This document shows positions 22,674 to 34,720 of a stretch of 64,000 nt of DNA, piece by piece. The stretch spans positions 25,296,001 through 25,360,000 of the forward strand of contig OX485806.1 in assembly GCA_950295325.1 (NCBI GenBank). Reading direction: 5' to 3'. A model generated the notes under the pieces. The model was not told the DNA's origin. It saw only the letters and a list, made by a program, of their open reading frames with translations, and searched no databases. The position numbers were made by a program, and so were the translations under genes. This DNA comes from Polytrichum commune (lineage: Eukaryota; Streptophyta; Polytrichopsida; Polytrichales; Polytrichaceae). Position 1 is the stretch's first letter. Each line of letters starts with the position of its first letter.

Positions 22674-23795
22674 AACAAGTTTGTTTTGACATGGTCACCT
22701 TCATTTCCTTGCAGAGGCATTTTGATCGACTCCTCCTCTCACCACAAAATCCAGGTGACCATCAAAGATCGCCCATCGACGGACACGTAAGATTCCATGT
22801 CACTTTCTCGCCGTTTGCCAACCTCGCCAGTCCTCCGATTCACAACAGCGTTGCGTAAAAGGAAGTTCGACCGCTCGGTTTCTTCAATCAATGAGGGAGT
22901 TTAGAAAGTGGTGAGGGAATTTGGAAACCGATGAAGGAATTTAGAACCCGATGAGGGAATTTAGAAAACAGGTTCGTTTTGACATGGTCACCTTCACTTC
23001 CTCGCATAGGCATTTTGATCGAATCCTCCTCTCACCACAAAACCCAGGTGACCATCAAAGATCGCCCGTCGACGGACACGTAAGATTCCATGTCACTTTC
23101 TCGCCGTTTGCTAGCCTCGCCAGTCCTCTGATTCACAACGGCATTGCGTAAAAGGAAGTTTGGCCGCTCGGTTTCTTCAATTAATGAGGGAGTTTAGAAA
23201 GTGGTGAGGGAATTTAGAAACCGATGAAGGAATTTAGAACCCGATGAGGGAATTTAGAAAGTACGTTCGTTTTGACATGGTCACCTTCATTTCCTTGCAC
23301 AGGCATTTTGATCGAATCCTCCTCTCACCACAAAACCCAGGTGACCATCAAAGATCGCCCGTCGACGGACACGTAAGATTCCATGTCACTTTCTCGCCGT
23401 TTGCTAGCCTCGCCAGTCCTCCGATTCACAACGGCATTGCGTAAAAGGAAGTTTGGCCGCTCGGTTTCTTCAATTAATGAGGGAGTTTAGAAAGTGGTGA
23501 GGGAATTTAGAAACCGATGAAGGAATTTAGAACCCGATGAGGGAATTTAGAAAGTACGTTCGTTTTGACATGGTCACCTTCATTTCCTTGCACAGGCATT
23601 TTGATCGAATCCTCCTCTCACCACAAAACCCAGGTGACCATCAAAGATCGCCCGTCGACGGACACGTAAGATTCCACGTCACTTTCTCGTTGTTTGCCAG
23701 CCTCACCAGTCCTCCGATTCACAACGGCGTCGTGGAGAGGAAAGTGTGGGCGCTCGGTTGTTTCGACCAATGAGGGAATTTAGAAAGCGGTGGTC
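22674..23795. repeat. 293-bp tandem satellite, about 3.8 copies
   Basis: The landmark TTTTGACATGGTCACCTTCA recurs with exact 293-bp spacing; its GAC lies at 22688, 22981, 23274 and 23567. Units 2-4 are nearly identical; unit 1 is more diverged; unit 4 is truncated near 23795. Each unit ends in four imperfect 18-20 bp sub-repeats of the type GATGAGGGAATTTAGAAA. A 66-codon frame is preserved in each copy but cannot run through, since 293 is not a multiple of three. I see no protein family. G+C is higher than the surroundings. Confidence 0.9.
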
Positions 23796-24265
23796 ACGGT
23801 CCACGGCCACCACGACTGCAGTCGAAAAGGCTCTGAGCACAGGGCCTCCTCTGCCAGGCAGATGATATTGCTCATACATTGAGTAGATTTCCCCCACCGT
23901 ACACTTAAACGTACTAGGTACTTGAAAGTCCTTATTAGACTACTGCTGACTACTAGGGGGGCGGCAACCTGAAAGAGTTTTATGCTTGCTGCCCCAGGGC
24001 CACGGACGGATAGTCCGTCCGATTCCCATCCATTTCTTTCATTCGCTTAACCCTTTGTTGGATGGATGAGATTTGGTGGATGGATGGATGGATGAAACCC
24101 ATTTCGACACGGGCCATCAATCCTTTCCCTCGTGTTCCTGCTATGCTAACCGAGTGACCGTGAAAATGAGGGTACAAGGATAACGTCTTGTTGACAATTC
24201 GGAGGAGTCAGCCGCACCTTATTAGCTCTTCACAATCACAACACCACGAGCATGTGACATTGCTA

Positions 24266-24814
24266 GCGGGTCGTTCATACATTGTGGACCAAGAAGTCGT
24301 CCCAAGGTCCCGTAGAATTTGTGACTGGTTGTTGGACTCGTCCTGGGACAGGTTCGGTTTACACCAAGGAAACATTGTCAGAGTGACCATGGAGTTCGAG
24401 GTCTGTAAAAGGCATGTTTTAAGGCTTGTATTGTATGCTGGCATGGTCCGACAAGTGATAAAATGAAATATAAAAGGCAAGGGCCTCTGGTGGAGAATTG
24501 ATGTTATTTGGGTTTTTTTGGACGAAATGTTTTTTGGGGAAGAGAAGATGAAGACAAGAGAATGGTCAAACTTGAATGTTTTCCAAAATTGCTCTTTTTG
24601 AGCATATATTTAAAAAATCAGCACATTCACTTTTGGTGCATGGTGAATCCTCTTGGTCCACATTCGGGTTACACCTAACGAGGGGGTTCAAATGCTTTGT
24701 AAATTGTTTTTTCTTAAAGAAATTGGACCATGAATGATGGACCATCAAGTCAGACCCTAAAAAAAGGCCATCTTCCATGGTCCGATTTCATGGTCCATGG
24801 TGTAAACTGGCCCC
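24266..24814. mobile_element. Family B element, degenerate copy, about 550 bp
   Basis: The right terminus GGTCCATGGTGTAAACTGGC (cccc to 24814) and the left ATACATTGTGGACCAAGAAG correspond to the family B TIRs. Internal matches include GAAGTCGTCCCA and GGTTTACACCAAGGAAA. No intact flanking duplication. Overlapping 70-92 codon ORFs are repeat-derived. Confidence 0.55.
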
Positions 24815-25654
24815 AAACAATTACATGATGGTGTCTTTCTAAAGAAAAAGAAAGAGATTGTGCTTAAAACATTGTGACAAATGTACAAATATTTATTGAA
24901 AATTTCATAATACATGGCATGAATGCTCCCTGTAAATGGGGAATCTCTAAATAAAGGAGAGTTGTGTTCACGTGATACATGGTCCCATGGATTGCAACCG
25001 AGGTTGTGTAATGTTATGTGTGAGCCGGACATGCATCTCTAGTTTCGACTCACTCAATAAAGGAAGATAATTGTTCTGTGTCCACGATGCGTTCTAACTC
25101 AGTTGGATTCATTGTGCATTTCCATATTCACAACACATGCTCAACCCTTAAAATGGGACTTCTATACACTCTATGGCCAACACACCAAAAAATTCCATAG
25201 TATTGAAGTGATGTTTTAGTTGGCAATTAGAATCCAAACTGCATGAAGAATGTATCTTACCGCAAAGGATAAGTGAAAAACACCACCATACATAATGTAA
25301 CGATGATCAATGTGTAGTTATGTTGAAACTACATTGTATCAAAGTGTCGGTGACGGTGCTCATGTTCAAGTTGGTATTGACAAACGACGTTGAGAGGGCA
25401 TGGCAATGACGGTAAAACGATCAAAATTTGACTTTAAAAATTTGTCGACATGGACACCATGTTAAATTTGGCCAAGCGATTTAGCCTAGTTAAACCTTGC
25501 AACGCCCATGCTTTTATAGTAGTAATAAGCATGTTCACCCTCCCCTCCCACAATTTTTTCCTCCCCTCAATAGGTGTTAAACATTTGCCCATTGCGTGGC
25601 CATAAATATGATGACATCGTTTTTTGTGGGATCCTCGAGCCATGTATTTTGAAC
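24815..25654. other. Gene-free stretch
   Basis: No gene or repeat recognised. Confidence 0.45.
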
Positions 25655-26025
25655 ATGGCGGTCGGTTCACATGGAATTTTAAATTTTAAGTCTCAATTTA
25701 CGTGAGGTCAATTTGTGTAATCTTGGGCGTTGACAGCATGGAAGTTGGGACGTACCACTTCACACGGAGCCTAAATTCTAAGTCTGAAATGTGACATGAA
25801 AACCCCCGTGACAACATTTTTCGGAGACCTGGCTTGGGACTTGGGTTGAGGCTTGGGTCTAGCTTTTTGTTTCACCCAACTCTCAACATCTAAATTTGGT
25901 GAATGTAAACCATACTTTAATGTTATTTTGATTCTCAAAAGTTAGGACTTTTCCTCCATTTTGGGACTTGTGGACATGAGTGGTATGTGGGATTTGAGAG
26001 TTGGGACCTCATGTGAACCAGCCTT
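25655..26025. mobile_element. Family H element, copy in reverse orientation
   Basis: Ends CGGTTCACATGG (left) and CATGTGAACCAGCC (right) are inverted. The interior matches 46849-47232 in reverse complement, e.g. GGAAGTTGGGACGTACCACT and CTTGGGTCTAGCTTTTTG. End positions are approximate. Non-coding. Confidence 0.5.
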
Positions 26026-26222
26026 GAATTCATAGGCTCCGGACTTCCCCCCTCGCAAAGGCCACATTATGCATATCCCATTCAAGCTCCCGAACCTTCT
26101 CCTCAATTACAAGTCCATGACCCCCCCCCCCCCTTCTCCTCCCCCTTTGGTTTTATAGAGACCACTTACTAAATGTTGGTAAGATGATCATAAAACTATA
26201 AACAATAAAACAGTAGAACCGT

Positions 26223-26625
26223 GAGGCTCTGTCCTTTGGTATGAAAGACTACAATTATAGTTGATTACTTTTCTCATGCCAATCCATGGTTATTCACGAT
26301 ACCAAACCTTTCTTGGATTTTGTGCACCTTATTCTCAAATACGGGTCAAGGATTGAAGCTACTCATTTATCACCCGAATTTTTTTTTTAAAAAAAATCAA
26401 GAATTGCCGAAATAACTATAGTTAACTAGATTTCTTTCAATGCATTTTAGGGAGCACTTGTATATATATAAAAAAAAAACTATAGTTAACATCCACATTA
26501 CATAAAGTGGACCAAAAATAACAAGAACAAGAAACGTCCAAGTGTGAACACAAAGTGGTTAGGAAATTTGCTCTTGAAACGAAGAAGTTGATGCATAGTC
26601 TTTGTCCTACAGACAAAGCCAATAA
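26223..26625. mobile_element. Family G element, free-standing copy (reverse orientation)
   Basis: Inverted relative to the nested copy at 9868-10297. The ends show GGCTCTGTCC on the left and GGACAAAG..GCC-like complement on the right. Internally AT-rich, with (TA)n and poly-A near 26460-26480. A C-rich homopolymer run near 26120-26135 lies just outside. Confidence 0.5.
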
Positions 26626-27773
26626 ATTGTAATTTTATAAAGGAAAAACATTGTTTTTGATTCTACCGTGTGAACTTTAGGTTTAAAAAGGTTGACTTGC
26701 AATTAATTAACTAAATAAAGATCGTATATCATTTGAACTTCATGTACGCCGAACAATGTAGGGTAGGATTGAACTCCAATCCACACTAACACTCCCTTAA
26801 CATCATGCACGTGGCAACCAAAGTGTATGTGATACAAAGGAGGTCTAGAGTGTTAACATGGATGTGTGATAATAAGCAACTAGTGTAGCAAACGACATTA
26901 CATAATAACACAAAGTCCACAATGTAATAATGACAACGTGATGTGTGCAAGCGTGTGGTTTTAAATTCTTTGTTGGATTATTTCATGTCAAAACCCATGA
27001 TACATGAAAGGCATACGTGATAGCAAAGAAGGGGATTAAGCTTAGCACATCCGTTACCTAGGGTTTCAAGACATAAGAGAGGGAGTGACATTACAGAGAT
27101 TGACAGTATGGAGGTGAAGGTGTACAAAACGAACTTCAACAGGTTATTAAAAAAAACAACAACATTCAGAGACTGTGGATCTATTAACTTACAACAGTGT
27201 TTCTTTCTTTCTTTCTTTCTTTAGGCACAAATTGACTTACAACAGTATGACATAATGTATTAAACCTGTAATATATGTGACACCTGGATGACGTGGCAGC
27301 ATGGACCCAGTCTCCATCAATGATTGGTCAAGGTGGACGCCATGCGGCTGACATGGATGTACAGGTGGCATGCACTTTTGCAGTCATGGCATGAACAAGT
27401 ATTCCCGGCGGAATAGCTTACTAAGTTTATACACGGCGGGGAAATGAATAAAAAAATTCGGCACGAGAATGATGAGAGCGAGTAGTGTGTGAGGAGGAGG
27501 CTTTGTTTGTCATGGTCTTCCATTCGCCCTTTCACCACGGCCATTGCACGGGGCTCGGTTTCCAAAGGAGATATAGTAGTATGTTAATGGGATGTTCCTA
27601 TGCCGCCACTCTGCTTAATTGGACGCCTATCTTACATTTATGGGGAAGGTATATTCGTCGAGGCTTGTAGTATCCCGGAACATAGTTTCCACATGGGATC
27701 CAATGGTTTGAACGAATGTGAGCACGACACATGGCAACATTTTAGGAGGAAATAATGATTTTTTGTCGAAATA
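26626..27773. other. Gene-free stretch
   Basis: No gene. A (TTTC)n tract lies at about 27201-27224. The short ORFs near 27.3-27.7 kb have no motif. Confidence 0.45.
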
Positions 27774-28345
27774 TAGTAGTGTCCCGCTTAAGTACACACA
27801 TGTTTAAGTACGCATCCCGGTCAAGTGCGCAATTTTTTCGACAAAAATTAGGGTTCATATTTTATTGTTTGAGCATGTCGTGTAAAGTCATTTGTCGTGA
27901 ATGCATGGATTTTTTACATTTGACATTCAATGTCAGTTTGTTAACGTTTCGTTGAAACGTCTCGAACGATCGTCGTAATTCATCATACATTTGTCCAACT
28001 TCCATTTGAACATCGGAGCAAAGCAATTGGTCGTTGACGTCGAGGACAATGTTGTGTAGAGCTTCAAAGCCTTTGAAATCGGTAGCACTTTCAAATTCAA
28101 CAAATGTCTCGATAGGTTGGATTTTGTCATTGATAGGCGATCCTTCTTCATTTCACATCGTTACTATAACTTCATCAACGTCCTCCAACAAAACATCACA
28201 ATACTCTTCGTTGTTTGCGTCATCGGTATTTTAAACACTGATCATTTATTCTAGTTCGATGGAAATATGCAAAGTACCTACCTACCAACTAAGTGCACAC
28301 CAACGGCTCCAGTTCAAAGTGCGTACTTAACGTGAGAGATTACTG
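27774..28345 (-). mobile_element. Pogo/Tigger-like element, 572 bp, internally deleted
   Basis: The left end TAGTAGTGTCCCGCTTAAGT and the reverse complement of the right end (CAGTAATCTCTCACGTTAAG) are related TIRs, and both are flanked by TA (27772-27773 and 28346-28347), the Tc1/mariner/pogo target. The subterminal region reiterates TTAAGTACGCA-like phrases at 27788, 27809 and, inverted, near 28320. It carries a transposase C-terminal remnant on the minus strand. Far shorter than an autonomous pogo. Confidence 0.5.
27862..28210 (-). pseudogene. Transposase C-terminal remnant, probably pogo/jerky type
   Basis: The minus strand from about 28210 to the stop at 27862-27864 reads as an acidic protein tail (LLEDVDEVIV, later FEALHNIVLDVNDQLL and RRSFETFQRN), ending in MTLHDMLKQ, with one in-frame stop near 28153. 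Acidic, leucine-rich tails are common in pogo/jerky transposases, but no catalytic motif is left, so the family call rests mainly on the TA-flanked TIRs of the surrounding element. Confidence 0.35.
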
Positions 28346-28347
28346 TA

Positions 28348-28942
28348 GAGAGCCCTATGTGGTAGTTAAGAATGCACACTAGACACTCATGTGTTATGGA
28401 CAAAAGGTAAGTAGGTCTTATTTGGCTACTTTTGTAGTTTGCTACAATTATATTACCAAAATTCGTGAGGCTGAAATTCACGTGCGTCTACAAATGTATA
28501 TGAAGAAATCAAAATTAGTTGCACAACGCTTTGGAGTTGATCTCACATTGTCATGAATTATTTGAGTCCGTTGCCTTGAGCCATAAGAAGGCCACATAAG
28601 CCCCCCACCCCACCCCACCCTCGTATATAGATATGATTGTGATTGTTGAGTTGAGAATGGTTCTTCATTTCGAGCACGTAGTCTAATCTATGTTGAACAC
28701 GCATATGTTTTGTGTTTGTTCTTCGATTTGCATCTAACCACTCACAACTCAAATATAGGTATTCGATAAGACATATAACCGAGTTAGATTCAGTTATGTC
28801 ATGTGCTCGAAACATAGACATCATTCTAGGTTGATTTATTTAATTACATTGTTGCATGGAATCCATGTTAAAGAAAAAGATAAATTTCACTTGAATCCTT
28901 ATAACTTTTACATATCTATTTTGCTCCCAAAACGGGGTTTTA
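28348..28942. other. Gene-free stretch
   Basis: No gene recognised; C-rich run (CCCCCCACCCCACCCCACCC) near 28600-28620. Confidence 0.45.
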
Positions 28943-28945
28943 TGA

Positions 28946-29458
28946 GGGGCGGTTTACACTATGGACCAAGAGCCATGACCATGAAATTCTAAAATTTGTG
29001 ATTGGAGAGTAAAGTGCTCTTGGTCCCATTTGGCTTTACACTACCTTGAAAAAAGGAGAATGACCACTAACTTTGAGGTCCCCAAAAACTACTAAAATCT
29101 GCCATTTGGATAAAGTGCCATGGTCCAACGGGTTTTCCGTTGAGGCGAGGCAAAATGCTCGACTCAACGGAAATCAAGGGAGCCGTAAGGCTGAAAGTCA
29201 GCCATTGGCCGAATTTTTTTTTAATAAATTTTTTTTCCGATTTTTTTGACGTTATTGTAGATCGTTGGGATAGAAATATTAAAAAAATCAGCCCAAAGTT
29301 GTCCCGGTCCAAATCCACTTTACACTACAAGAGTGACCAAGCCACTCAAAAATCCATTTTTTATTTTTCATGGTCACGGCTCTTGGCCAAGAGCTGTGAC
29401 CATGAAAATGATTTAATTTTCTTGGTCATGGCTCTTGGTCCATAGTGTAAACTGCCCC
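28946..29458. mobile_element. Family B MITE, 513 bp, TSD TGA
   Basis: The left end GGGGCGGTTTACACTATGGA and right end TCCATAGTGTAAACTGCCCC form long TIRs (including CCAAGAGCCATGACCATGAA on the left and its complement on the right). Flanks are TGA on both sides (28943-28945 and 29459-29461), the complement of the TCA seen at the 13959 copy. The interior holds several further inverted copies of the CATGGTCACGGCTCTTGG phrase near 29370-29430. Non-coding. Confidence 0.8.
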
Positions 29459-29461
29459 TGA

Positions 29462-31379
29462 GTATCCATTATGTGTTACGGTGGTTGGAGGCCCCAATTT
29501 CTAAGCCAATCGAACGGTCGTGAATTAATGCGGATCTTCAAGAGCAACATGACGAGTTTCTCAATGCAATCGAAGTTGTTTGTACTTTAACTTAAAGTCT
29601 AAAATGAAATGAGAAACAAGTATGGACTCTTTTCATATAAGTGTCATTGCATTTTAGTTTATAATCAATGTGCTAGTGTTGCCATTTGGGTTCCGCATTT
29701 CACAATTAAGGTAGGAAACTTTACAAACTTTGGGAAATGCATGTCAACATTGCTTTCTCTTGCACATTTAACAACATTCCTTAATTTGGGGGAGTTGTTC
29801 CTTTCTTTTCTATGAAAAGCCTTCTAAGACTTGAATGAGATCTATTGTTTCTATAATGTCACAGTTGATGGCTATCATTCCCCACCACCCTATTGTTGTT
29901 GAGTGCCATTTAGTGTGGTTATCTTGGGCCAACTTTCACTTCACTTGACACATTTAGGCCAAATATGTCCACGAGATGGGAGCCCAAGAATTGAGTGGGC
30001 TTAATGCCTCATAAATGAATGGGCCCATCATAGATGCTAAGGGGTTTGTGTAATATTGTGTATAATTTGTCCTCTATATTTGTTACCTCTATAGGTGTTA
30101 ATATTTTTAATCGGGGGCAAATGTAAGCCTTTCTAGAGGTAACATGTATAAATGGCAATTTGTATCATTGAAAAGATGTATTTGTATTTGTATTTGTCAA
30201 TGAAACTCGTAGATGAATAACAAAAATGTCCATGATCAATGTACTCACCTCAAGATAAGCTATATCAATTAAGAATTTGCTCAAAACCTCTTCTAGACGA
30301 GCCTTTAAAGTGCTTTCCATCCTCCAATGTGGTGAATGCAATACTAATGATTAATAGAATACTTCTAAAGGCTAACACACATGTCTGTAATATGTCAACA
30401 AAATTGATTTTTTTTTTGTTTATTTTTGCCATTAAACGACCAAACAATATTTCATTTTGTCCTTTTGTAGCATTACTCTCTTCCACATGCAAATTTGTTT
30501 TGTGTAAGCATGTTAATGGTGATAGGTGAGCTATTATCGTAAAGCAATCAGGTTTATTAAATCGGGGTGCTACACACTCGACGCTTTTCCTAATGGATTG
30601 GTTGATGATTGGTTGAAATTTTTGTTGCATGTAGTATGCAGACAAATGGAAGTAGGGGGGATAATACGGTCATTTGTAACCAATGAATATTGGGTTATCA
30701 CATGTTTAAAAAACTTGTGTTGCTCATGGTTAACATTGTTTGTTTTAAATCAACTTTACATATATGAGAATTAGTAAATGTGTCCAATTACATGAAATCA
30801 AAGATAATCTATAAAACAATTTCCAACCCAATATCTACAAATTTTCATAACAACCCCTTCACTTAAGTGTGACCATGTGTGATAGTCCATAGGTGCATAA
30901 TTTCACCTTGCTCTAAAACATGGAACTTGTAAAGGAAAGGTCATCAACTCGGTATACTCTCACTAGCTAATATGGACACGTAGTTTCAAAGTTATGGGCC
31001 TAAGATACCAATAAAACCAAAAGTTTTGCTCCATAGTGGAGGCAACAAACCACTTCCACCAACTACTTGACATCACTCAACATCTTGAGCACACTTTGTG
31101 GGTCACGAGAATAAAGTGTCATTATGCTCGAAGCGCACCCTCAATATATGCCAATATTCTTGTTGATTCACATTGAATACGATAAGAGAAAGACAACATG
31201 GCTTAAATCAAGAAAGGGAACCAACTTTCATTGTTAAGTACTAAGTTATGAAATGACCTAACATGGATTTTAACCCTTAACCTATTGCCTCGTATCAAAG
31301 GTGGTCCCTATAGGCATCTAGATATAATTGTGGTAACTTGGTGGCAACATGTCTTGGGTCTGATTCTAACATGTGGTGG
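29462..31379. other. Gene-free stretch
   Basis: No recognisable gene. ORFs of 96 and 126 codons overlap on opposite strands near 30.24-30.65 kb; neither shows a domain or codon bias. Confidence 0.45.
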
Positions 31380-32450
31380 GTTCAATTGTGGTTGTCTACC
31401 CTTATAAGTGAGTTAGTTGGGTCATCACGGGTCTCTTTTTGTAGAATCTATTTTTGAGTTTTGGGTATGCGGGTTTTGTGGGTAAGTTTGGTGGGGAAGT
31501 ATAGGGAGTTGGTTGTATCCCAATGTTATTTTGTTGGGGCATGAGTATGGTGAGGTATTTGATAGTAATTAGGTGGATTTGTTCCATGCATGCGTGTGTA
31601 TGGCCATGAGGGGAATGTGTTGTTTAAATATGTTGGTAATCATGTCAATATGGATTAAGGTGTTCAGTTATGTGATGTTTCTTGCTTTGGAGTGTGAGAG
31701 GAGGATAATTGTTGTGAGTTGATGTGTGTATTCTTTTTGTGTATATGGTTCTAGGTGGCATATGGGTGTGCTGTGAAGAGTTTGGAGTACTGCCATGTGG
31801 GGTTGGTGTTTGTAATATGCATTAGGTGGGTGGTACGTGGTGATGGTTTATTTGCTCCTTTTTTTACAAGTTTATCAGCGATGCCATTGCCTAGAGTGCC
31901 ACGGTGTGTGCGTATTTTTTGGATGGTAATTGGGTGATATGGTGGGAGAGGCGTATGCGAATGGCAAAAGTGCGGAGATTTATTCGGGTAGTTTTGTATG
32001 AGGATGGATTGTGGAGGTGGTTGTTCGGTTGGTTGTTGATATTGGTAATGGGACGTGTGTACTAGGGAAGGGGGGTTGGTAGGTGGGGTTGAGGATTGTG
32101 TATGGGGAATGATAAAGTGGACATGGTAGTGATACGAGTCATGGGCGTGGTTAAAATTAGTGTAGCCAGTGTAGAAGAGGGGAGCTTGGTTTTTGATATA
32201 AAACCCATGGACAAGGCCATGAATGGAGGAAGTTTTCCACCTTGCCACGTGAATGCGGTGTTGGTGGGGATATGCGTGAACTCGAGGTTATGGATGTATT
32301 GAAACCAATGGGCATATGTGGATGTGAGGGGGGGGGGGTATGGTGTGTATGCCTTGTCGTTGGCCACAGTGGGAGAGATCTCAACTGAAGTTGCTTGCAA
32401 GGATAGTAGTGTATGTTGGGAATTGGGTGGTGGCCTCTTGAACATTTTCT
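31380..32450 (-). pseudogene. LINE (non-LTR retrotransposon) remnant with RNase H motif
   Basis: On the minus strand, near 31915, the protein reads KIRTHRGTLGNGIADKLVKK, matching the C-terminal RNase H pattern of plant L1-like elements (K.R.H.G..GN..AD.LAK). Upstream, at 32445-32150, another frame reads FTWQGGKLPPFMALSMGF, reminiscent of the endonuclease part of LINEs. About 110 codons separate them, too few for a reverse transcriptase, so the element is internally deleted, and the frames shift several times. The RNase H call is moderate; the endonuclease call is weak. Confidence 0.45.
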
Positions 32451-33504
32451 TGATGCTACTTGAACTGTCTATTGTGGCTATGCCTTAACCTCATGGTTAG
32501 GAAAGCTTGAGTACACAAATGACACCCCTCCCTTGTTTATAATGCCATATGCAAAGTTATTTAAATTATAACGGTGGTACGCCATGTAAGGTCCTACCTA
32601 CAGACGAAGGACACAATCACTTGTCTAAGTTTTGGTGTGTGCTCAAGGGGGACGTTTCACATGGGCAAATAGATCATGTTATTCCTCCATTTATTTTGTG
32701 GTCTTTCCAAAACTATGGTAGATATACTATGTGTCGTTCAATATGTCATATGCTACGTGTCCATAATAGGTGACAACATGAAATAGTTGTGCCTACTTCA
32801 TGTTGATTTTGAATCGTGAAGTATGAAACTCCGAGTGGCTAAGAATGCAAAAAGTGCTTGCAATAGTTAATTTCTCTCACTTGTGAACAATGAACAATGA
32901 AATGGTTGGGATTCTAGAACTCTTAAATTTCTATTTGGTACGTCATAAGATGAAATTCAAGTTCTTAGATATATGTGTCTAAAGGCATACAAGTAAGAAT
33001 TTTTAATTTTCTTGAGGTTTCTCGTGCATCATGTCATCCATGTCATGTTAGAAATACCAAGATATTTTCACTAGCTGCCCCAACTTGGGAAGTTTACATT
33101 TGTTGGACCTTTTCAATGTTGAAACAAAAGATTCATATGTGTGTATCTTCGTAACGAAGTTGGTTTCCACCTTTTATTGGTTGGTCGTGAAATATTTATG
33201 ATTGTAGATTTAATTCTCCTTGACATCAAAGTCGGTAAGAAAGTTCAAAGTTCATTGGAATACACCATTCCGTAATAAAGGGTTAAGATACACGCTTCAA
33301 GCATCAAGGAGTTAACCATTCAGAGTCCTAGGTGGCCTAATCTAAACCTCTCCACACACAAAAACGTGGAATTCATTACATACTTCTATTTTAAGATGTC
33401 AAAGATGACACTATATATAATTAACTCATTCCTTTACGCCATTTAAAATATTAATTGTCACATGCATAATGGCTTCACTTTCTTTATTTTTCTGCACATG
33501 CTAG

Positions 33505-33562
<58 letters not shown>
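33505..33562. repeat. Compound microsatellite (GT)n(GA)n
   Basis: Uninterrupted (GT) for about 24 bases followed by uninterrupted (GA) for about 33 bases. Confidence 0.95.
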
Positions 33563-33566
<4 letters not shown>

Positions 33567-33779
33567 ATGAGCATGGCATATGATAGGTTACAATAACGAC
33601 CAACAACTTCATCGTTAGTGTCACCTCGTAACACTTGGCGATCAAGTGCACTTCATAATATATGAAATGCATATTCTCTATAATGGTTCCAAAGAAAAAA
33701 CTAATGTCATCAGTTTCGTGTGTGGTATACAAGACGATTCCGTATGAAATTCAATGTACATGACGAGACACACCTATTC

Positions 33780-33780
<1 letters not shown>

Positions 33781-33813
<33 letters not shown>
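33781..33813. repeat. (GATA)8 microsatellite
   Basis: Eight perfect GATA units in tandem. A shorter GATA run (about 3.5 units) lies in the DCP5 downstream region near 55171-55186. Confidence 0.95.
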
Positions 33814-33814
<1 letters not shown>

Positions 33815-34259
33815 AACTCCAACCCCTTTCAAGCAAGGGGCCGGCGTGAATAAAGTGTCCGTTCGTAATGCCAATGACCCGATGCCCACTGGACAAGGGG
33901 ACATTGGGACAAACACCTATTCAAATTATCATCGGTTTTACATGAGGAGCAAAGGTTTTTTTGCACATGCTAATGCTAAATGTTTTCACGATTTGTTGTC
34001 ATGAAAGCTTGGTCATTTTGTGAGAAGCTTGACTTTAAAGGTCTACTATCGTTCCTCCTTGAAATCTTATTGTCTTTAAGTTGCAATGTAGAAAACTATA
34101 CCAATTTGTATTTGAAACATGACTACGATGCTCCAAATATTTATAAGAAATGATCAAATTTTGTAAGTTACTTGCTAGAATCTATTTTTTCAAAAACAAA
34201 CTCACCTACTACATCTGAATTTGGGATGTCAAAAATTATGCAATATTCTTTTTACATGA

Positions 34260-34720
34260 TTGTGGATGAATTTGTGGATGATGAAAGAAAAAACAAAAAA
34301 AATCAATGATTTTTTTAAATTTCAATGATATTAAATTGACAACATTAGAATTCTTAGTAAAATGGAATTTTCAAACAAAATAAAGTTTTAAAAATAAAAT
34401 TACGACTTAATCATAGAAAAATGAATTTCAAACAAAATAAGAATTTAAAGAAAACCGACATTAAAAAAAGCTACGTTTTCAACAAGATCTGCATTTAAAA
34501 CAAAATCCACGTTCTTTTTAAATCCAAAATTTAAACATAATTCAAAATTTCAAAATCCACATTTTTTTAATAAAATCCACAAATTAAACAATCCAGAAAT
34601 TAAAATCAAGATTAAACAAGGATTTCAAAAAAAATCAAAAATCAAAAATCAAACTTAAACCAAAAAAAATTCAAAAACATAATCTAAATACTAACTATAA
34701 TCAAAATTTAAAGAAAATCA
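34260..34720. repeat. A-rich low-complexity block
   Basis: About 460 bp dominated by A runs and AAATCC/AAATTTAAA phrases (e.g. TTCAAAATCCACATTT repeated in variants), with almost no G. No unit length is fixed. No coding potential. Confidence 0.7.

Noticed and set aside
22951-23773. Three tandem 66-78 codon ORFs as a gene family
   Set aside because: They are one frame of the 293-bp satellite; no family resemblance, and the period excludes a continuous protein.
22674-23795. CRISPR-like array
   Set aside because: Units are 293 bp with no short-repeat/unique-spacer pattern, and the genome is eukaryotic.
30239-30645. Pair of overlapping 96- and 126-codon ORFs
   Set aside because: Opposite-strand overlap, no motif, AT-rich codons; likely chance.
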